From assembly GCF_000525975.1 (NCBI RefSeq), contig NZ_AODK01000021.1:1-64000 (forward strand): a stretch of 64,000 bases of DNA. The letters run 5' to 3'. The position numbers and the translations under genes were made by a program. The notes below the pieces were generated by a model. It did no database searches and was not told the DNA's origin. It was given only the letters and a program-made list of their open reading frames with translations. This document shows positions 50,159-59,361 of this stretch, one piece after another (positions within the stretch are counted from its first letter, which is position 1; each line of letters starts with the position of its first letter). This stretch comes from Listeria rocourtiae FSL F6-920 (GTDB taxonomy: Bacteria > Bacillota > Bacilli > Lactobacillales > Listeriaceae).

Positions 50159-52486
50159 GTGTTATATAAAAATGACAATTTGTTTCCAATACTAGAACAA
50201 CACGCCGATTTGAAAAAAAGGCTTTTTAGCGGAAACTTTGGACTTGAAAAAGAAAATGTGCGAGTAGATGAAAACGGAAATTTATCACTTACACCACATC
50301 CCGCAATCTTTGGGTTAAAAGAGGAAAATCCCTATATTAAGACCGATTTTTCTGAAAGCCAAATTGAAATGATTACACCCGTGAGTGACTCTGTAGATGC
50401 GGTTTATACATCCTTAGAAAATCTTCAAAATATCGTATCAGACAGAGTTCGCGATGAATACTTATGGCCAAGTAGCAACCCACCAATCCTTCCAGCAGAA
50501 CAAGATATTCCAATAGCTGTTTACCAAGACCCGAATTCAGCGAGCAGGCTCTATCGTGAGCATCTAGCCCGTGAATACGGCAAAAAAGTTCAACTTCTCT
50601 CTGGCATTCACTATAATTTCTCGTTCTCTGACGATTTTTTAGAACGATTGCACATAAGTATGGGTGGCGAAAAAACATTACAAGATTTCAAAAATCAGAT
50701 TTACCTTAAAGTTGCTAAATATTTTATGCAAAATCGTTGGTTTCTGCTTTACTTAACGGGGGCAAGCCCAGTCTACCTACCAAATTTTCTGAATAAAACT
50801 CCCGACAACGAAGTTTCACGTGAAACACCTGACCTTGCGCTTCAAAATGGTATCTCCCTGCGCAATAGTCATGCTGGGTATAAAAATAAATGTTCTCTTC
50901 ATGTCGATTATGATAGTTTTGACGACTATATCGCAAGCATCGAATCATGGATTGAGCAAGGTAAGATTGACAGTATGCGTGAACTTTACAATCCTATTCG
51001 GCTAAAAAATTCGAATACCGACCAGTCGCTTGCAGGTCTTGCTGAAGCTGGCGTTGAATACATCGAAATTCGATCTCTAGATTTAAACCCATTTGACCCG
51101 AATGGCATCACCAAAGAAATGTTGCATTTTATTCACCTACTACTAGTAAGTGGCCTATTGACCGAGAGCACTGCATTTGATCAGACGCAGCAAGAACAAT
51201 CTGACATTAATGAAGAACGAATCGCAAGCAATGGCTTAAACAAGCCAGACATATATGTGAACGGATCAGAACTCCCCTTCAATCAAGCAGTTGAAAAACT
51301 TCTAACCGAAATGGAATATGTCGCAAAACTAACTGATGCAGTCGATTTTTCGAGTATTATCGAAGTACAACGCGACATAAGCAAAAACCCTGAGAAAACA
51401 ATCGCATCACAAATCGTAACAACAAGCGACTCATTTGTATCCTTCAACCTTGAAAAAGCTAAAACCTATCTAGAACAAAGTATGCAGAACGCTTACAAAT
51501 TGATAGGCTACGAAGATATGGAGCTCTCAACTCAAATCGTTTTAAAATCAGCGGTCACAAAAGGTTTATCAATTGAAATCCTAGATCGTGAAGAAAATTT
51601 CATTCGTCTCGAAAAGGGTGGTCAAGTCGAATATATCAAACAAGCCACTAAAACCGCGCGCGATAGCTATATTAGTGCACTCATAATGGAGAATAAGGTT
51701 GTTACAAAACAAATTTTAGCAGAACATAATATCGAAGTCCCACGTGGTCAGAATTTTTCAGATATCAATGATGCACGCAACAGCTTCAAATTATTCGCTG
51801 ATAAGCCAATCGTTGTGAAGCCAAAATCAACTAATTTTGGTATCGGAATAAGTATTTTCAAAGACGGATTCACTCAAGAAAATTATGAAGAAGCTCTAAA
51901 AATTGCTTTTAGCTATGATTCATCTGTTATCATCGAGACCTATATACCTGGTGACGAATATCGCTTCCTAGTAATTGATGGCAAAATCGCTGGTATCTTA
52001 AAACGCGTTCCAGCTAACATCACTGGTGATGGCACCCGTACTATTTCCGAGCTCATCGACGAAAAAAACTTAGATCCATTGCGTGGTACCGATCATCTCA
52101 AACCGTTAGAAATAATCCAAAAAGGCCCAGAAGAAACACTCATGCTCTCCATGCAAGGATTCAGCATGTCTGATGTCCCGGAAAACGGCCAAATCGTATA
52201 TCTACGCGAAAACTCGAATATTAGTACTGGCGGTGATAGCATCGATGTGACAAATTTAATTCATCCCTACTATCAAGAGCTAGCAATTGAATGTGCCAAA
52301 GCTGTTGATGCTAATTTATGCGGTGTCGATATCATTGTTTCACGTGAAACACTCCCTAACGGCCCCTATGCTGTGATTGAGCTCAATTTCAATCCGGCAA
52401 TCCAGATTCACTCTTTCCCCTACCAAGGAGAAAATAGACGAATCGGTGATATCATTTTAGATTTTCTTTTTAAAGATCAATTATAA
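50159..52486 (+). CDS. gshF: Bifunctional glutamate-cysteine ligase / glutathione synthetase
   Basis: 775 residues, the usual length of the fused enzyme. The N-terminal part (about 1-440) is the gamma-glutamylcysteine ligase domain (FGLEKENVRV near 28, HYNFSFSDD near 155). The C-terminal part (about 480-775) is an ATP-grasp glutathione synthetase (KPIVVKPKSTNFGIGISIF near 545, and VIELNFNPAIQIHSFP at the end). It makes glutathione from Glu, Cys and Gly; in L. monocytogenes glutathione activates PrfA. It starts with GTG after AAGGTG. Two parS sites lie inside it, both encoding V-S-R-E-T. A strong terminator follows. Confidence 0.97.
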   Translation: MLYKNDNLFPILEQHADLKKRLFSGNFGLEKENVRVDENGNLSLTPHPAIFGLKEENPYIKTDFSESQIEMITPVSDSVDAVYTSLENLQNIVSDRVRDEYLWPSSNPPILPAEQDIPIAVYQDPNSASRLYREHLAREYGKKVQLLSGIHYNFSFSDDFLERLHISMGGEKTLQDFKNQIYLKVAKYFMQNRWFLLYLTGASPVYLPNFLNKTPDNEVSRETPDLALQNGISLRNSHAGYKNKCSLHVDYDSFDDYIASIESWIEQGKIDSMRELYNPIRLKNSNTDQSLAGLAEAGVEYIEIRSLDLNPFDPNGITKEMLHFIHLLLVSGLLTESTAFDQTQQEQSDINEERIASNGLNKPDIYVNGSELPFNQAVEKLLTEMEYVAKLTDAVDFSSIIEVQRDISKNPEKTIASQIVTTSDSFVSFNLEKAKTYLEQSMQNAYKLIGYEDMELSTQIVLKSAVTKGLSIEILDREENFIRLEKGGQVEYIKQATKTARDSYISALIMENKVVTKQILAEHNIEVPRGQNFSDINDARNSFKLFADKPIVVKPKSTNFGIGISIFKDGFTQENYEEALKIAFSYDSSVIIETYIPGDEYRFLVIDGKIAGILKRVPANITGDGTRTISELIDEKNLDPLRGTDHLKPLEIIQKGPEETLMLSMQGFSMSDVPENGQIVYLRENSNISTGGDSIDVTNLIHPYYQELAIECAKAVDANLCGVDIIVSRETLPNGPYAVIELNFNPAIQIHSFPYQGENRRIGDIILDFLFKDQL
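50812..50827. promoter_or_regulatory. parS: parS site inside gshF
   Basis: AGTTTCACGTGAAACA differs from the 16-base consensus only at the first base. Confidence 0.8.
52336..52351. promoter_or_regulatory. parS: parS site inside gshF
   Basis: Exact TGTTTCACGTGAAACA, 150 bases before the end of gshF. Confidence 0.93.
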
Positions 52487-52493
52487 TGCTTAA

Positions 52494-52528
52494 GCCTCTC
52501 ACATCTATCGGGACGTGAGGGGTTTTTG
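52494..52528 (+). terminator. gshF terminator
   Basis: CCTCTCAC pairs with GTGAGGGG and is followed by TTTTT, a few bases after the stop codon. Confidence 0.85.
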
Positions 52529-52638
52529 CTTAACCTAAACAGATAACCTACTACGATTCATCACCAATCAGCCTCAAAGAATCCATCCAACTCTTGCTTT
52601 AAATACCACTTTCCTGTCTTTAAAATTTTTTACGAACG

Positions 52639-52679
52639 TAAAAAATCGTCTAACCACTTTCTGGTCAAACGATTTTTCC
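52639..52679 (-). terminator. ychF terminator
   Basis: On the minus strand AAAAATCGTTTGACCA pairs with TGGTTAGACGATTTTTT, ending in a T-tract. Confidence 0.8.
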
Positions 52680-52737
52680 ACTATATCACTCGATGGCACT
52701 GTAGCAAAAGAGGTATGCCAATCGACCTGCCGTAAAT

Positions 52738-53841
52738 TTAAACATTAAACAAGAAATGAACTACATCTCCATCTTTCATTACATATTCCTTACCTTCTGA
52801 GCGCAGTCTTCCAGCCACTTTTGCGGCTTGCTCGGAACCGTGTTCTAGTAAATCATCGTATGAAACAACTTCAGCACGAATAAATCCACGTTCGAAATCG
52901 GTGTGAATTACGCCGGCACATGCTGGAGCTTTCATACCATTGCGGAATGTCCAAGCACGGACTTCTTGAACACCTGCCGTAAAGTAAGTAGACAAGCCAA
53001 GTAACGTATACGCCGCACGAATCAATTGATCCAAACCAGACTCCTCAATCCCTAGCGCTTCTAAAAATTCAGCTTTATCTTCCTCATCAAGCTCAGCAAT
53101 CTCTTCCTCCGCACGCGCACAGATAACAATAACCTCTGAACCCTCACCAGCAGCTAATTCACGTACTTGTTGCACGTACTTATTATTATCCGGGTCGCCA
53201 ACTTCATCCTCTGAAACATTGGCAACATACAATACCGGTTTACGAGTCAATAAAAACAAGCCACGAACAATTTTGTCCTCGTCATCATTAAACTCTATTG
53301 AACGTGCCGGTTTGTCATTTTCCAAAGCCTCTTTCAATTTCAAAAGAACATTGTATTCCGCAAGCGCATCCTTATCTTTTTGCTTCGTTGCTAGCTTTTC
53401 AACACGACCGATACGTTTATCAACCGTCTCCAAATCAGCCAAAACAAGTTCCAAATTGATCACTGCAATATCATCTAGCGGGTCAATACGGCCCTCAACA
53501 TGCGTAATGTTCTCATCCTCAAAACAACGCGTCACATGACAAATCGCATCCACTTGGCGAATGTGAGATAAGAATTGATTTCCAAGTCCCTCACCTTTAC
53601 TCGCGCCCTTCACGATTCCTGCAATATCCGTAAATTCGAATGTTGTCGGTACCGTTTTCTTTGGTTTCACAAGCTCCGTCAACTTGTTCAGACGCGCATC
53701 AGGAACTTCAACAACCCCCATATTAGGCTCAATCGTTGCGAAAGGATAGTTGGCCGCTTCCACTTTTGATTTTGTAATTGCGTTAAAAAGTGTCGATTTC
53801 CCAACGTTCGGAAGACCAACAATACCAGCTGTTAATGCCAT
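52738..53841 (-). CDS. ychF: YchF/OLA1-family nucleotide-binding protein
   Basis: 367 residues, the usual length. The P-loop GLPNVGKSTLFNA is at 8-20, the G3 region FTDIAGIVKGASKGEG near 70, a coiled-coil insert follows (about 130-165), and the C-terminal TGS domain holds the segment DVVHFLFNV at the end. YchF is an Obg-related P-loop protein that prefers ATP and binds ribosomes, with a role in stress responses. AAAGGAG is eight bases before the ATG. It is monocistronic. Confidence 0.96.
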   Translation of the reverse strand: MALTAGIVGLPNVGKSTLFNAITKSKVEAANYPFATIEPNMGVVEVPDARLNKLTELVKPKKTVPTTFEFTDIAGIVKGASKGEGLGNQFLSHIRQVDAICHVTRCFEDENITHVEGRIDPLDDIAVINLELVLADLETVDKRIGRVEKLATKQKDKDALAEYNVLLKLKEALENDKPARSIEFNDDEDKIVRGLFLLTRKPVLYVANVSEDEVGDPDNNKYVQQVRELAAGEGSEVIVICARAEEEIAELDEEDKAEFLEALGIEESGLDQLIRAAYTLLGLSTYFTAGVQEVRAWTFRNGMKAPACAGVIHTDFERGFIRAEVVSYDDLLEHGSEQAAKVAGRLRSEGKEYVMKDGDVVHFLFNV

Positions 53842-53957
53842 TTAAATGAACTCCTTTGATCGAAAAGCTGTCTCGCTTTCCTCATATTATATTCCACTCA
53901 TGTCTCTATTATAAAGGTTTTTCCAACAAAAAGACACAAGAATTTACCACACCTCAC

Positions 53958-54659
53958 CTAAACCGTGCTCCCAATATCATTCAGCTTATTAATCTCCACA
54001 TTCATGCTCGCCAACATATCAATCGACAATTCATCCATCACTTGCACCAACCGCTTCACAATTGTCTTATAACTTTCCAGCTCCTTGCGAAAACCCGCCG
54101 AATCCCCGACCAAAAGTTCATGCTCCATCGTACTCAAATATTTATTACTATAATTAAACGTCGACACAATCAATTTTACTTTCTCCAAGTCATCCGGAAA
54201 ATAAATACTCATCAACTCAATCTCATGAATATACTTCTCCGTCTCATTCCTATTTTCAATCAACCGCGCCCGTATTTTCTCACTCTCCAACAACTGCCCA
54301 ATATCCTTAATAAAACGCAGAATTTCCTCATTTTTATAAATCGCCGTATTGAGCAACCCATAAGTCTTCTCGATTTTCTGAAAAAGTAACTCCTTATACA
54401 AAAATTCTGCTTGAATCTGTCGCTCCTTTCGCGCATTCAAATCAATCTCATCCCGTAACGTCTTATTCTGATTTTTCGCCTCACTAAAAGCTAGCATTAC
54501 TGCGCCAATAATCCCAAAAAATGTTCCAATAAAATTATACATCCCATCAATCGTCAGCTCATTATCAATACTCCCCGTCAAAACCGGCACAAAAATAAAT
54601 AGCAAACCAACAATCATAATAACCAACATCAAAAAATGCTCCCTGATAAACCGCATCAT
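53958..54659 (-). CDS. Two-pass membrane protein with cytosolic helical domain, unrecognised
   Basis: About 233 residues. Two hydrophobic segments (MLVIMIVGLLFIFVPVL and YNFIGTFFGIIGAVMLAF) are followed by about 170 residues of charged, mainly helical sequence (KNQNKTLRDEIDLNARKERQ onward) that probably forms coiled coils in the cytosol. I recognise no family. A start at 54659 is nine bases after AGGGAG. It is transcribed towards ychF but separated by over 100 bases. Confidence 0.65.
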   Translation of the reverse strand: MMRFIREHFLMLVIMIVGLLFIFVPVLTGSIDNELTIDGMYNFIGTFFGIIGAVMLAFSEAKNQNKTLRDEIDLNARKERQIQAEFLYKELLFQKIEKTYGLLNTAIYKNEEILRFIKDIGQLLESEKIRARLIENRNETEKYIHEIELMSIYFPDDLEKVKLIVSTFNYSNKYLSTMEHELLVGDSAGFRKELESYKTIVKRLVQVMDELSIDMLASMNVEINKLNDIGSTV

Positions 54660-54710
54660 ATCGCTCATCTCCCTCTGCATTCCCTAATCTATTCCCCAGA
54701 AAGTTCAACA

Positions 54711-54741
54711 AAAAACCGACAGAGCACTTCACTCCATCGGT
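54711..54741 (-). terminator. Catalase gene terminator
   Basis: On the minus strand ACCGATGGAG pairs with CTCTGTCGGT (with wobble pairs), followed by TTTTTTG. Confidence 0.75.
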
Positions 54742-54752
54742 TCATCCAAAAA

Positions 54753-56213
54753 TTATTTTAAATCAGCAATATGTTTCTCTAAGTCAACACCAGTTCCTTT
54801 TGCCACACGTTCAGCAAACACCGGCTCCACTTGGTAGAAATTACGCAAGTTACGAATTTTAATATCCTCGCGAACACCTTCCCAATCGCCAACAATATTA
54901 TTCACCAGCGCATCACGTTCACCGTCAGAATAACGATTCCACACTTCACGCGCATGTCCAAAGTTATTCGGTTTCTGCTGCTCAATGCGACCAACTTTCC
55001 CAGCCATTAATTCTTGCTCATCTTCCACATAACGCGGTGTTTCTTTTGGCGTTGTATCATAACTATTTGGCTCATAGTTAATCGAACTCATCTGTTGTTT
55101 AAATGGCATTGCACCATCACGTTGATTATTATTCACATCCACTTTCGGACTATTAATCGGCAATTGCAAGTAGTTCGGTCCAACACGGTGACGCTGCGTA
55201 TCTGAATACGAGAACAAACGTCCTTGTAACATACGATCCTCAGACGGCAAAATTCCAGGTACAAGCACACCAGGATTAAAACCAACCGATTCCGTTTCCG
55301 CAAAAATGTTCTCAGGATTGCGATTCAACACCATTGTCCCAACAAGCTCATACGGGAAAACATCCTCAAACCAATCTTTCGTTGCATCAAGTGGATTAAA
55401 ATCATAGTTATCGATATCAGCAGGATCAAGCACTTGAATATAAAGATCCCACTCAGGGAAATCACCATTCTCAATCGCTTCATGGAAATCACGAGTAGCA
55501 TGGCTAAACTCTTTCGCTTGAATTTGCGCCGCTTGGTCCGTAGAAAGGTTAACGATACCTGCTTTTGGCACCCAACGCATTTTAATATAAACCGTTTTGC
55601 CCTCCTCATTCGTCCATTTAAAAGCATGAACACTCGAACCACGAATTTGGCGGTAAGAAGCCGGGATACCCTCATCACTAAACAAATATGTAATCATCGT
55701 CGTAGCCTCAGGAGTCAAGCTGAAGAAATCCCAATAACGGTTAGCATCTTGCATATTCGTACTTGGATCCGGCTTCAAAGAATGAATAACATCTGGGAAC
55801 TTAATCGCATCACGAATGAAGAATACAGGCAAATTATTACCTACAAAATCATAATTTCCCTCTTCTGTATAAAATTTAACCGCAAAACCACGTGGGTCAC
55901 GCAATGTCTCCGGCGAATGCAAACCATGAATTACCGTTGAAAAACGAACAAAAACCTCTGTTTCTTTCCCCACTTCTTGTAAAAATGCTGCTTTCGTGTA
56001 CTTCTTCATACTATTTTTAACTGTAAAAACACCATGCGCACCGATTCCACGAGCATGCACCACACGTTCAGGAACACGTTCACGATCAAAATGAGCTAGC
56101 TTCTCAATCAACACATAATCTTCTAATAATGTAGGACCACGATGTCCCGCCGTCATCGAATTCTGGTTATCCCCGATTGGAACACCTTGGTTTGTTGTTA
56201 ATTTTTTACTCAT
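54753..56213 (-). CDS. kat: Monofunctional heme catalase
   Basis: A small-subunit catalase of 486 residues that breaks down hydrogen peroxide. The catalytic His53 is in FDRERVPERVVHARG, the distal Asn in the NLPVFFIRD region (about 125-135), and the proximal heme-ligand Tyr in RLFSYSDTQRHR near 335. A start at 56211-56213 is nine bases after CGGAGG; the TTG three codons earlier overlaps that site. A perfect PerR box lies directly upstream, so peroxide induction is expected. Confidence 0.96.
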   Translation of the reverse strand: MSKKLTTNQGVPIGDNQNSMTAGHRGPTLLEDYVLIEKLAHFDRERVPERVVHARGIGAHGVFTVKNSMKKYTKAAFLQEVGKETEVFVRFSTVIHGLHSPETLRDPRGFAVKFYTEEGNYDFVGNNLPVFFIRDAIKFPDVIHSLKPDPSTNMQDANRYWDFFSLTPEATTMITYLFSDEGIPASYRQIRGSSVHAFKWTNEEGKTVYIKMRWVPKAGIVNLSTDQAAQIQAKEFSHATRDFHEAIENGDFPEWDLYIQVLDPADIDNYDFNPLDATKDWFEDVFPYELVGTMVLNRNPENIFAETESVGFNPGVLVPGILPSEDRMLQGRLFSYSDTQRHRVGPNYLQLPINSPKVDVNNNQRDGAMPFKQQMSSINYEPNSYDTTPKETPRYVEDEQELMAGKVGRIEQQKPNNFGHAREVWNRYSDGERDALVNNIVGDWEGVREDIKIRNLRNFYQVEPVFAERVAKGTGVDLEKHIADLK

Positions 56214-56231
56214 TTCATCCAACCTCCGTTT

Positions 56232-56246
56232 TTATAATTATTATAA
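56232..56246 (-). promoter_or_regulatory. PerR box at the catalase promoter
   Basis: TTATAATTATTATAA is an exact match to the PerR consensus TTATAATNATTATAA. It overlaps a possible -10 (TATAAT) and sits about 20 bases before the start codon, so PerR binding would block transcription until peroxide oxidises it. Confidence 0.85.
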
Positions 56247-56553
56247 AGTAATACTAACTCCATTCTACAAAACATATCTACGGAACACAACTATTAGCTA
56301 TTGGCAATCTAATTAGATAATGATACCGATTTCAAAAAGTATAATATTTTACTTATAAAACAGCAATAATATGCTAATAAAATCTAAAATATATCATATT
56401 TAACTAATAAAACGATTGCATTGTGATTCATTCATATTTTTTTCATTTTTTATCCACATAATTGTCACCCCTAAAAGAAGTTGTCGCATGGTATTATTGC
56501 CTGAGTTGCATTTTGGCCAAAACGTAGCAGTAAAAACAAAAGGAGAGAAAAAA
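56247..56553. other. Divergent promoter region between catalase and the surface protein
   Basis: No gene was found. A frame extending the surface protein upstream to 56416 lacks a ribosome site and a sensible signal, so it is treated as non-coding. Confidence 0.4.
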
Positions 56554-57729
56554 ATGAAAACAACAACAAAACTTGGTTTATCCGTTTTAACAGCAGCAAT
56601 CCTCATCACACCGACAGTATTATCTTTTGGAGGGTATGCTTCTAGTACAATCGTACAAGCAGCTGATGTCAAGACAGTTACTGTCAACACCTTTGCTGAA
56701 TTGAAAGCAGCTCTAGAAACATCACCAACAGATATCATCTCAATTAATGCTGACATCACAGCAACAAGCGATATCGCTATTTCAAAACAACATAACCCAT
56801 TAGTTCGAGGTAACAATCACAAATTGGATATGGGTAAATATGTAATCAATGCCAAGCAATTTGGTGTTATCGCACTAGAGGATCTAACCATCGAGTCTAC
56901 TGGCTCATACGGTATCTACCGCACGGACACAGATGGACAGCTTGCTCTTAACAACGTCACTTTCACTGGTAAACAAATCGCCTATGCTCCAAAAGGCGCT
57001 CTTACCTTCCACGGGACAACGAAAGTGACCACAACATCAACACTCGAAATCGCAAAAGTAAACACTATTATATTCGGTGAAAATGCAAGTTTCACAGCGA
57101 CAACCACTGCCGATGCTTTCCTGATGGCACAAGCTAGTCCAAAAGTTTATGTCAGCAAAGGCTCAACAGTCAATATTACATCCACTAAAAAAGTGTTCAA
57201 CATGACTGGTGCTACACCATTATTCTCTACAGAAGCTGGTTCCAAACTTACAACAAATTCTGTAGATGTCGCATTGTATATAAATGGTAAACCAAATTTT
57301 GGTGCTAACTCCAGTACTGAATTCAACCAAGATGCTACGGGAACAGTAGGATTAATCTATGCTTCTACTGGTATTGATGTTGAAAAAAACGCTAGCTTCA
57401 TTCTAAATGGTAGTGCTAAATCCACGCAACTAATCAAAACAAGCAAATCTGCTATTTCATTTAACGATGTCGCTAATGTAGACTTGAAATCAAATAACGC
57501 AAAAGGTAGTATTTTTAACGTAAGTACTGGAAGTATTGTACAATTCAACACACCACAAACATTGACTCTTGGTACAAAAACAACAGATGCTACACTTACC
57601 TCGACAAACTTACGTGCTTCTTTCTCTGCATCTGGGACAAACTTATCTGTGCAATCATACATGGGTAATGACTATTCATTCATTAATTTTGACTACAAAA
57701 CAATGGGCTCCTTCAAATTAACAAAATAA
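56554..57729 (+). CDS. Secreted pectate-lyase-like beta-helix surface protein
   Basis: 391 residues. A signal peptide (TKLGLSVLTAAILITPTVL, cut near VQAA) is followed by a single beta-helix domain to the end. The start of that domain, VTVNTFAELKAALETSPTD, is the typical capping strand-helix of pectate-lyase-like adhesive domains, and repeats such as ALTFHGTTKVTT and INITADI-like rungs follow. No sorting signal or wall-binding repeat is seen, so it is secreted or tethered by another partner. AGGAG is nine bases before the ATG. The function is probably adhesive; no catalytic residues are evident. Confidence 0.75.
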   Translation: MKTTTKLGLSVLTAAILITPTVLSFGGYASSTIVQAADVKTVTVNTFAELKAALETSPTDIISINADITATSDIAISKQHNPLVRGNNHKLDMGKYVINAKQFGVIALEDLTIESTGSYGIYRTDTDGQLALNNVTFTGKQIAYAPKGALTFHGTTKVTTTSTLEIAKVNTIIFGENASFTATTTADAFLMAQASPKVYVSKGSTVNITSTKKVFNMTGATPLFSTEAGSKLTTNSVDVALYINGKPNFGANSSTEFNQDATGTVGLIYASTGIDVEKNASFILNGSAKSTQLIKTSKSAISFNDVANVDLKSNNAKGSIFNVSTGSIVQFNTPQTLTLGTKTTDATLTSTNLRASFSASGTNLSVQSYMGNDYSFINFDYKTMGSFKLTK

Positions 57730-57785
57730 GGATGCTCTTGCACTCGATATGAATTCATGCTATTCTATAAGTAATTCATATTCTC

Positions 57786-57882
57786 GTTCCCGATAAGGGG
57801 AGTAGCAGTAATAATAGAGTCGTCAATACGGGGCAACCCCGGCTCTATTAGCAATGACATCATTGTTTGCGAGACCTTACGT
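57786..57882 (+). promoter_or_regulatory. yybP-ykoY (manganese) riboswitch
   Basis: The two conserved blocks of this class are present: GATAAGGGGAGTAGC at the 5' side and TTTGCGAGACCTTACG at the 3' side, joined by GTCGTCAATACGGG and a GCAACCCCGG arm. TAAGG/CCTTA forms helix P1. The 3' strand of P1 (CCTTACG) is also the 5' arm of the terminator that follows, so ligand binding should prevent termination, an ON switch. Known members sense Mn2+. Confidence 0.88.
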
Positions 57883-57903
57883 TTCTTACGTAAGGTCTTT
57901 TTT
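57873..57903 (+). terminator. Riboswitch-controlled terminator
   Basis: GACCTTACGT pairs with ACGTAAGGTC and is followed by TTTTTT. It overlaps the riboswitch P1 strand, so the two are mutually exclusive. Confidence 0.85.
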
Positions 57904-57960
57904 GCATACTTTTTTGGGCAGCGCAGTTTATGAAAATCGCACAAAAGGAGATGGCTTTCA

Positions 57961-58245
57961 ATGGCTTTATTCGATTTTTTAAAAGATATGGCATCAGATA
58001 AAGTAACAGATTTGCTTGGCGGTGCTGGTGATGTTGTTGATCAAGTAACTGGAGGGGCAACAGATTTGACAGAGCAGGCACAAAACTTAACAGAACAACT
58101 TAATCCCGAAGAAATCACCAGCCAAATTGGCGAACAAGCTGGTGGTATGATTGATCAAGTAACAGATAATGCAAATATCACGGAATCCCTTGGTGACGTT
58201 GGAAATATTGTGGATGGAATTAAAGATTTATTTGGTGGTAAGTAA
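57961..58245 (+). CDS. 94-residue orphan protein under manganese riboswitch control
   Basis: A small acidic, helical protein with no signal peptide or membrane segment. It starts MALFDFLKDMASDKVTDLLG and ends VDGIKDLFGGK; the middle has a loose repeat (VVDQVTGGATDLTEQ, then MIDQVTDNANITES) giving amphipathic helices. The start is ten bases after AAAGGAG. I recognise no family. Since genes under this riboswitch are usually manganese exporters or related proteins, a role in Mn handling is plausible but unproven. It is followed by a terminator and so stands alone. Confidence 0.75.
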   Translation: MALFDFLKDMASDKVTDLLGGAGDVVDQVTGGATDLTEQAQNLTEQLNPEEITSQIGEQAGGMIDQVTDNANITESLGDVGNIVDGIKDLFGGK

Positions 58246-58248
58246 CCC

Positions 58249-58294
58249 AAAAAGCGTTGAATGAGTAGCTATATGCATCTCCTTCAACGCTTTT
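58249..58294. terminator. Bidirectional terminator after the 94-residue gene
   Basis: AAAAGCGTTGAA and TTCAACGCTTTT form a perfect stem between converging genes. Confidence 0.8.
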
Positions 58295-58307
58295 CATCTG
58301 TTATCCA

Positions 58308-58499
58308 TTATTCAGCCTTCTCCAAAATCCGCTTCACTTTTTTCGTAAACTCGCGTCTCGGAATCATCACGCTATGCCCACAACCTTCGCATTTAATCCG
58401 AATATCCATGCCAAGCCGGATAATGCGCCAACGATTGGTGCCACAAGGATGTTGCTTCTTCATCTCAACAATATCATTTAAATTAAAATTCTGTTCCAT
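58308..58499 (-). CDS. DUF951 family protein
   Basis: 63 residues, starting MEQNFNLNDIVEMKKQHPCG. Conserved features of DUF951 are all present: the C-G-T-N-x-W segment, KCEGCGHSVMIPRREF and the basic end KKVKRILEK. Its role is not established, though it follows parB in many Firmicutes. The ATG at 58499 is seven bases after GAGGAT, whose last bases overlap the parB stop, so the two are coupled. Confidence 0.9.
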   Translation of the reverse strand: MEQNFNLNDIVEMKKQHPCGTNRWRIIRLGMDIRIKCEGCGHSVMIPRREFTKKVKRILEKAE

Positions 58500-58503
58500 A
58501 TAC

Positions 58504-59361
58504 TTAATCCTCATCAAACTGAACATCTAAAATCTCTAAAATGCGACCCAAATCATCCTCAGATAAAAATTCAATTTCAATTTTACCCTTGTTATCACGA
58601 CGCTTAATAGAAACTGCTGTTCCAAATTTATCACGCAATTGCGATTCACTCTCTTTGATAAACACTGGAATTTTTTCTTGTTTTTTGGGTGTTTCACGTG
58701 AAACATTCCCATTCAAATCCCCAACTAATTTCTCCAGCTGACGAACCGTCAAACCATCTGCTACTGTCTTTTTAGCAATTGGTTTGATATTTTTCTTGTC
58801 CTTTAAGCCTAGCAAGGCACGCGCATGACCCATTGATAAGGAATCATCACGAAGCATCACTTGAACTTCTGCTGGCAAGGCAAGCAAGCGTACCATATTC
58901 GCGATATAAGGACGGCTTTTACCTAAACGATCTGCTAATTTTGCCTGCGTCAGCTCTAAGTTCTTCATTAGTAAATCATAGGATTCTGCTTCTTCAAGTA
59001 CGGATAAGTCTTCCCGCTGTAAGTTTTCCAACACCGCTAACTCCATCATTTCTCGATCATCTAGTGATCTAACAACTGCTGGTATTGCCTCTAAACCAGC
59101 TTCCTTAGCTGCTCGAAAACGGCGCTCCCCGACAACAAGCTCGTAGCCTTTTGGTTCTGATTTGCGCAAGATAACCGGTTGTAAAATACCATGAAGCTTA
59201 ATAGAATCGCGCAATTCGCGAAGTGCTGTAGGATCAAATGCTTTGCGTGGTTGATATGGATTCGGGCGGATTTCGCTAATAGAAATGTTTTGCACAGCTT
59301 CCTCATTCTGATCGACATTGTTGAACAACGCGCTAATTCCTTTTCCTAATCCTTTAGCCAT
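58504..59361 (-). CDS. parB: Chromosome-partitioning protein ParB (Spo0J)
   Basis: 285 residues, starting MAKGLGKGISALFNN, which contains the segment that stimulates ParA. The CTP-binding motif GERRFRAAKEAG is near 77, the helix-turn-helix (about 125-165, LTQAKLADRLGKSRPYIANM) binds parS, and the C-terminal dimer domain follows. ParB loads on parS, slides as a CTP clamp and recruits SMC. Its start overlaps the parA stop by eight bases. A perfect parS site lies inside the gene. Confidence 0.97.
   Translation of the reverse strand: MAKGLGKGISALFNNVDQNEEAVQNISISEIRPNPYQPRKAFDPTALRELRDSIKLHGILQPVILRKSEPKGYELVVGERRFRAAKEAGLEAIPAVVRSLDDREMMELAVLENLQREDLSVLEEAESYDLLMKNLELTQAKLADRLGKSRPYIANMVRLLALPAEVQVMLRDDSLSMGHARALLGLKDKKNIKPIAKKTVADGLTVRQLEKLVGDLNGNVSRETPKKQEKIPVFIKESESQLRDKFGTAVSIKRRDNKGKIEIEFLSEDDLGRILEILDVQFDED
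58690..58705. promoter_or_regulatory. parS: parS site inside parB
   Basis: Exact TGTTTCACGTGAAACA. Location within parB itself is common in Firmicutes. Confidence 0.95.

Noticed and set aside
57786..57903. T-box leader
   Set aside because: The conserved blocks fit yybP-ykoY; the T-box sequence and antiterminator are absent.
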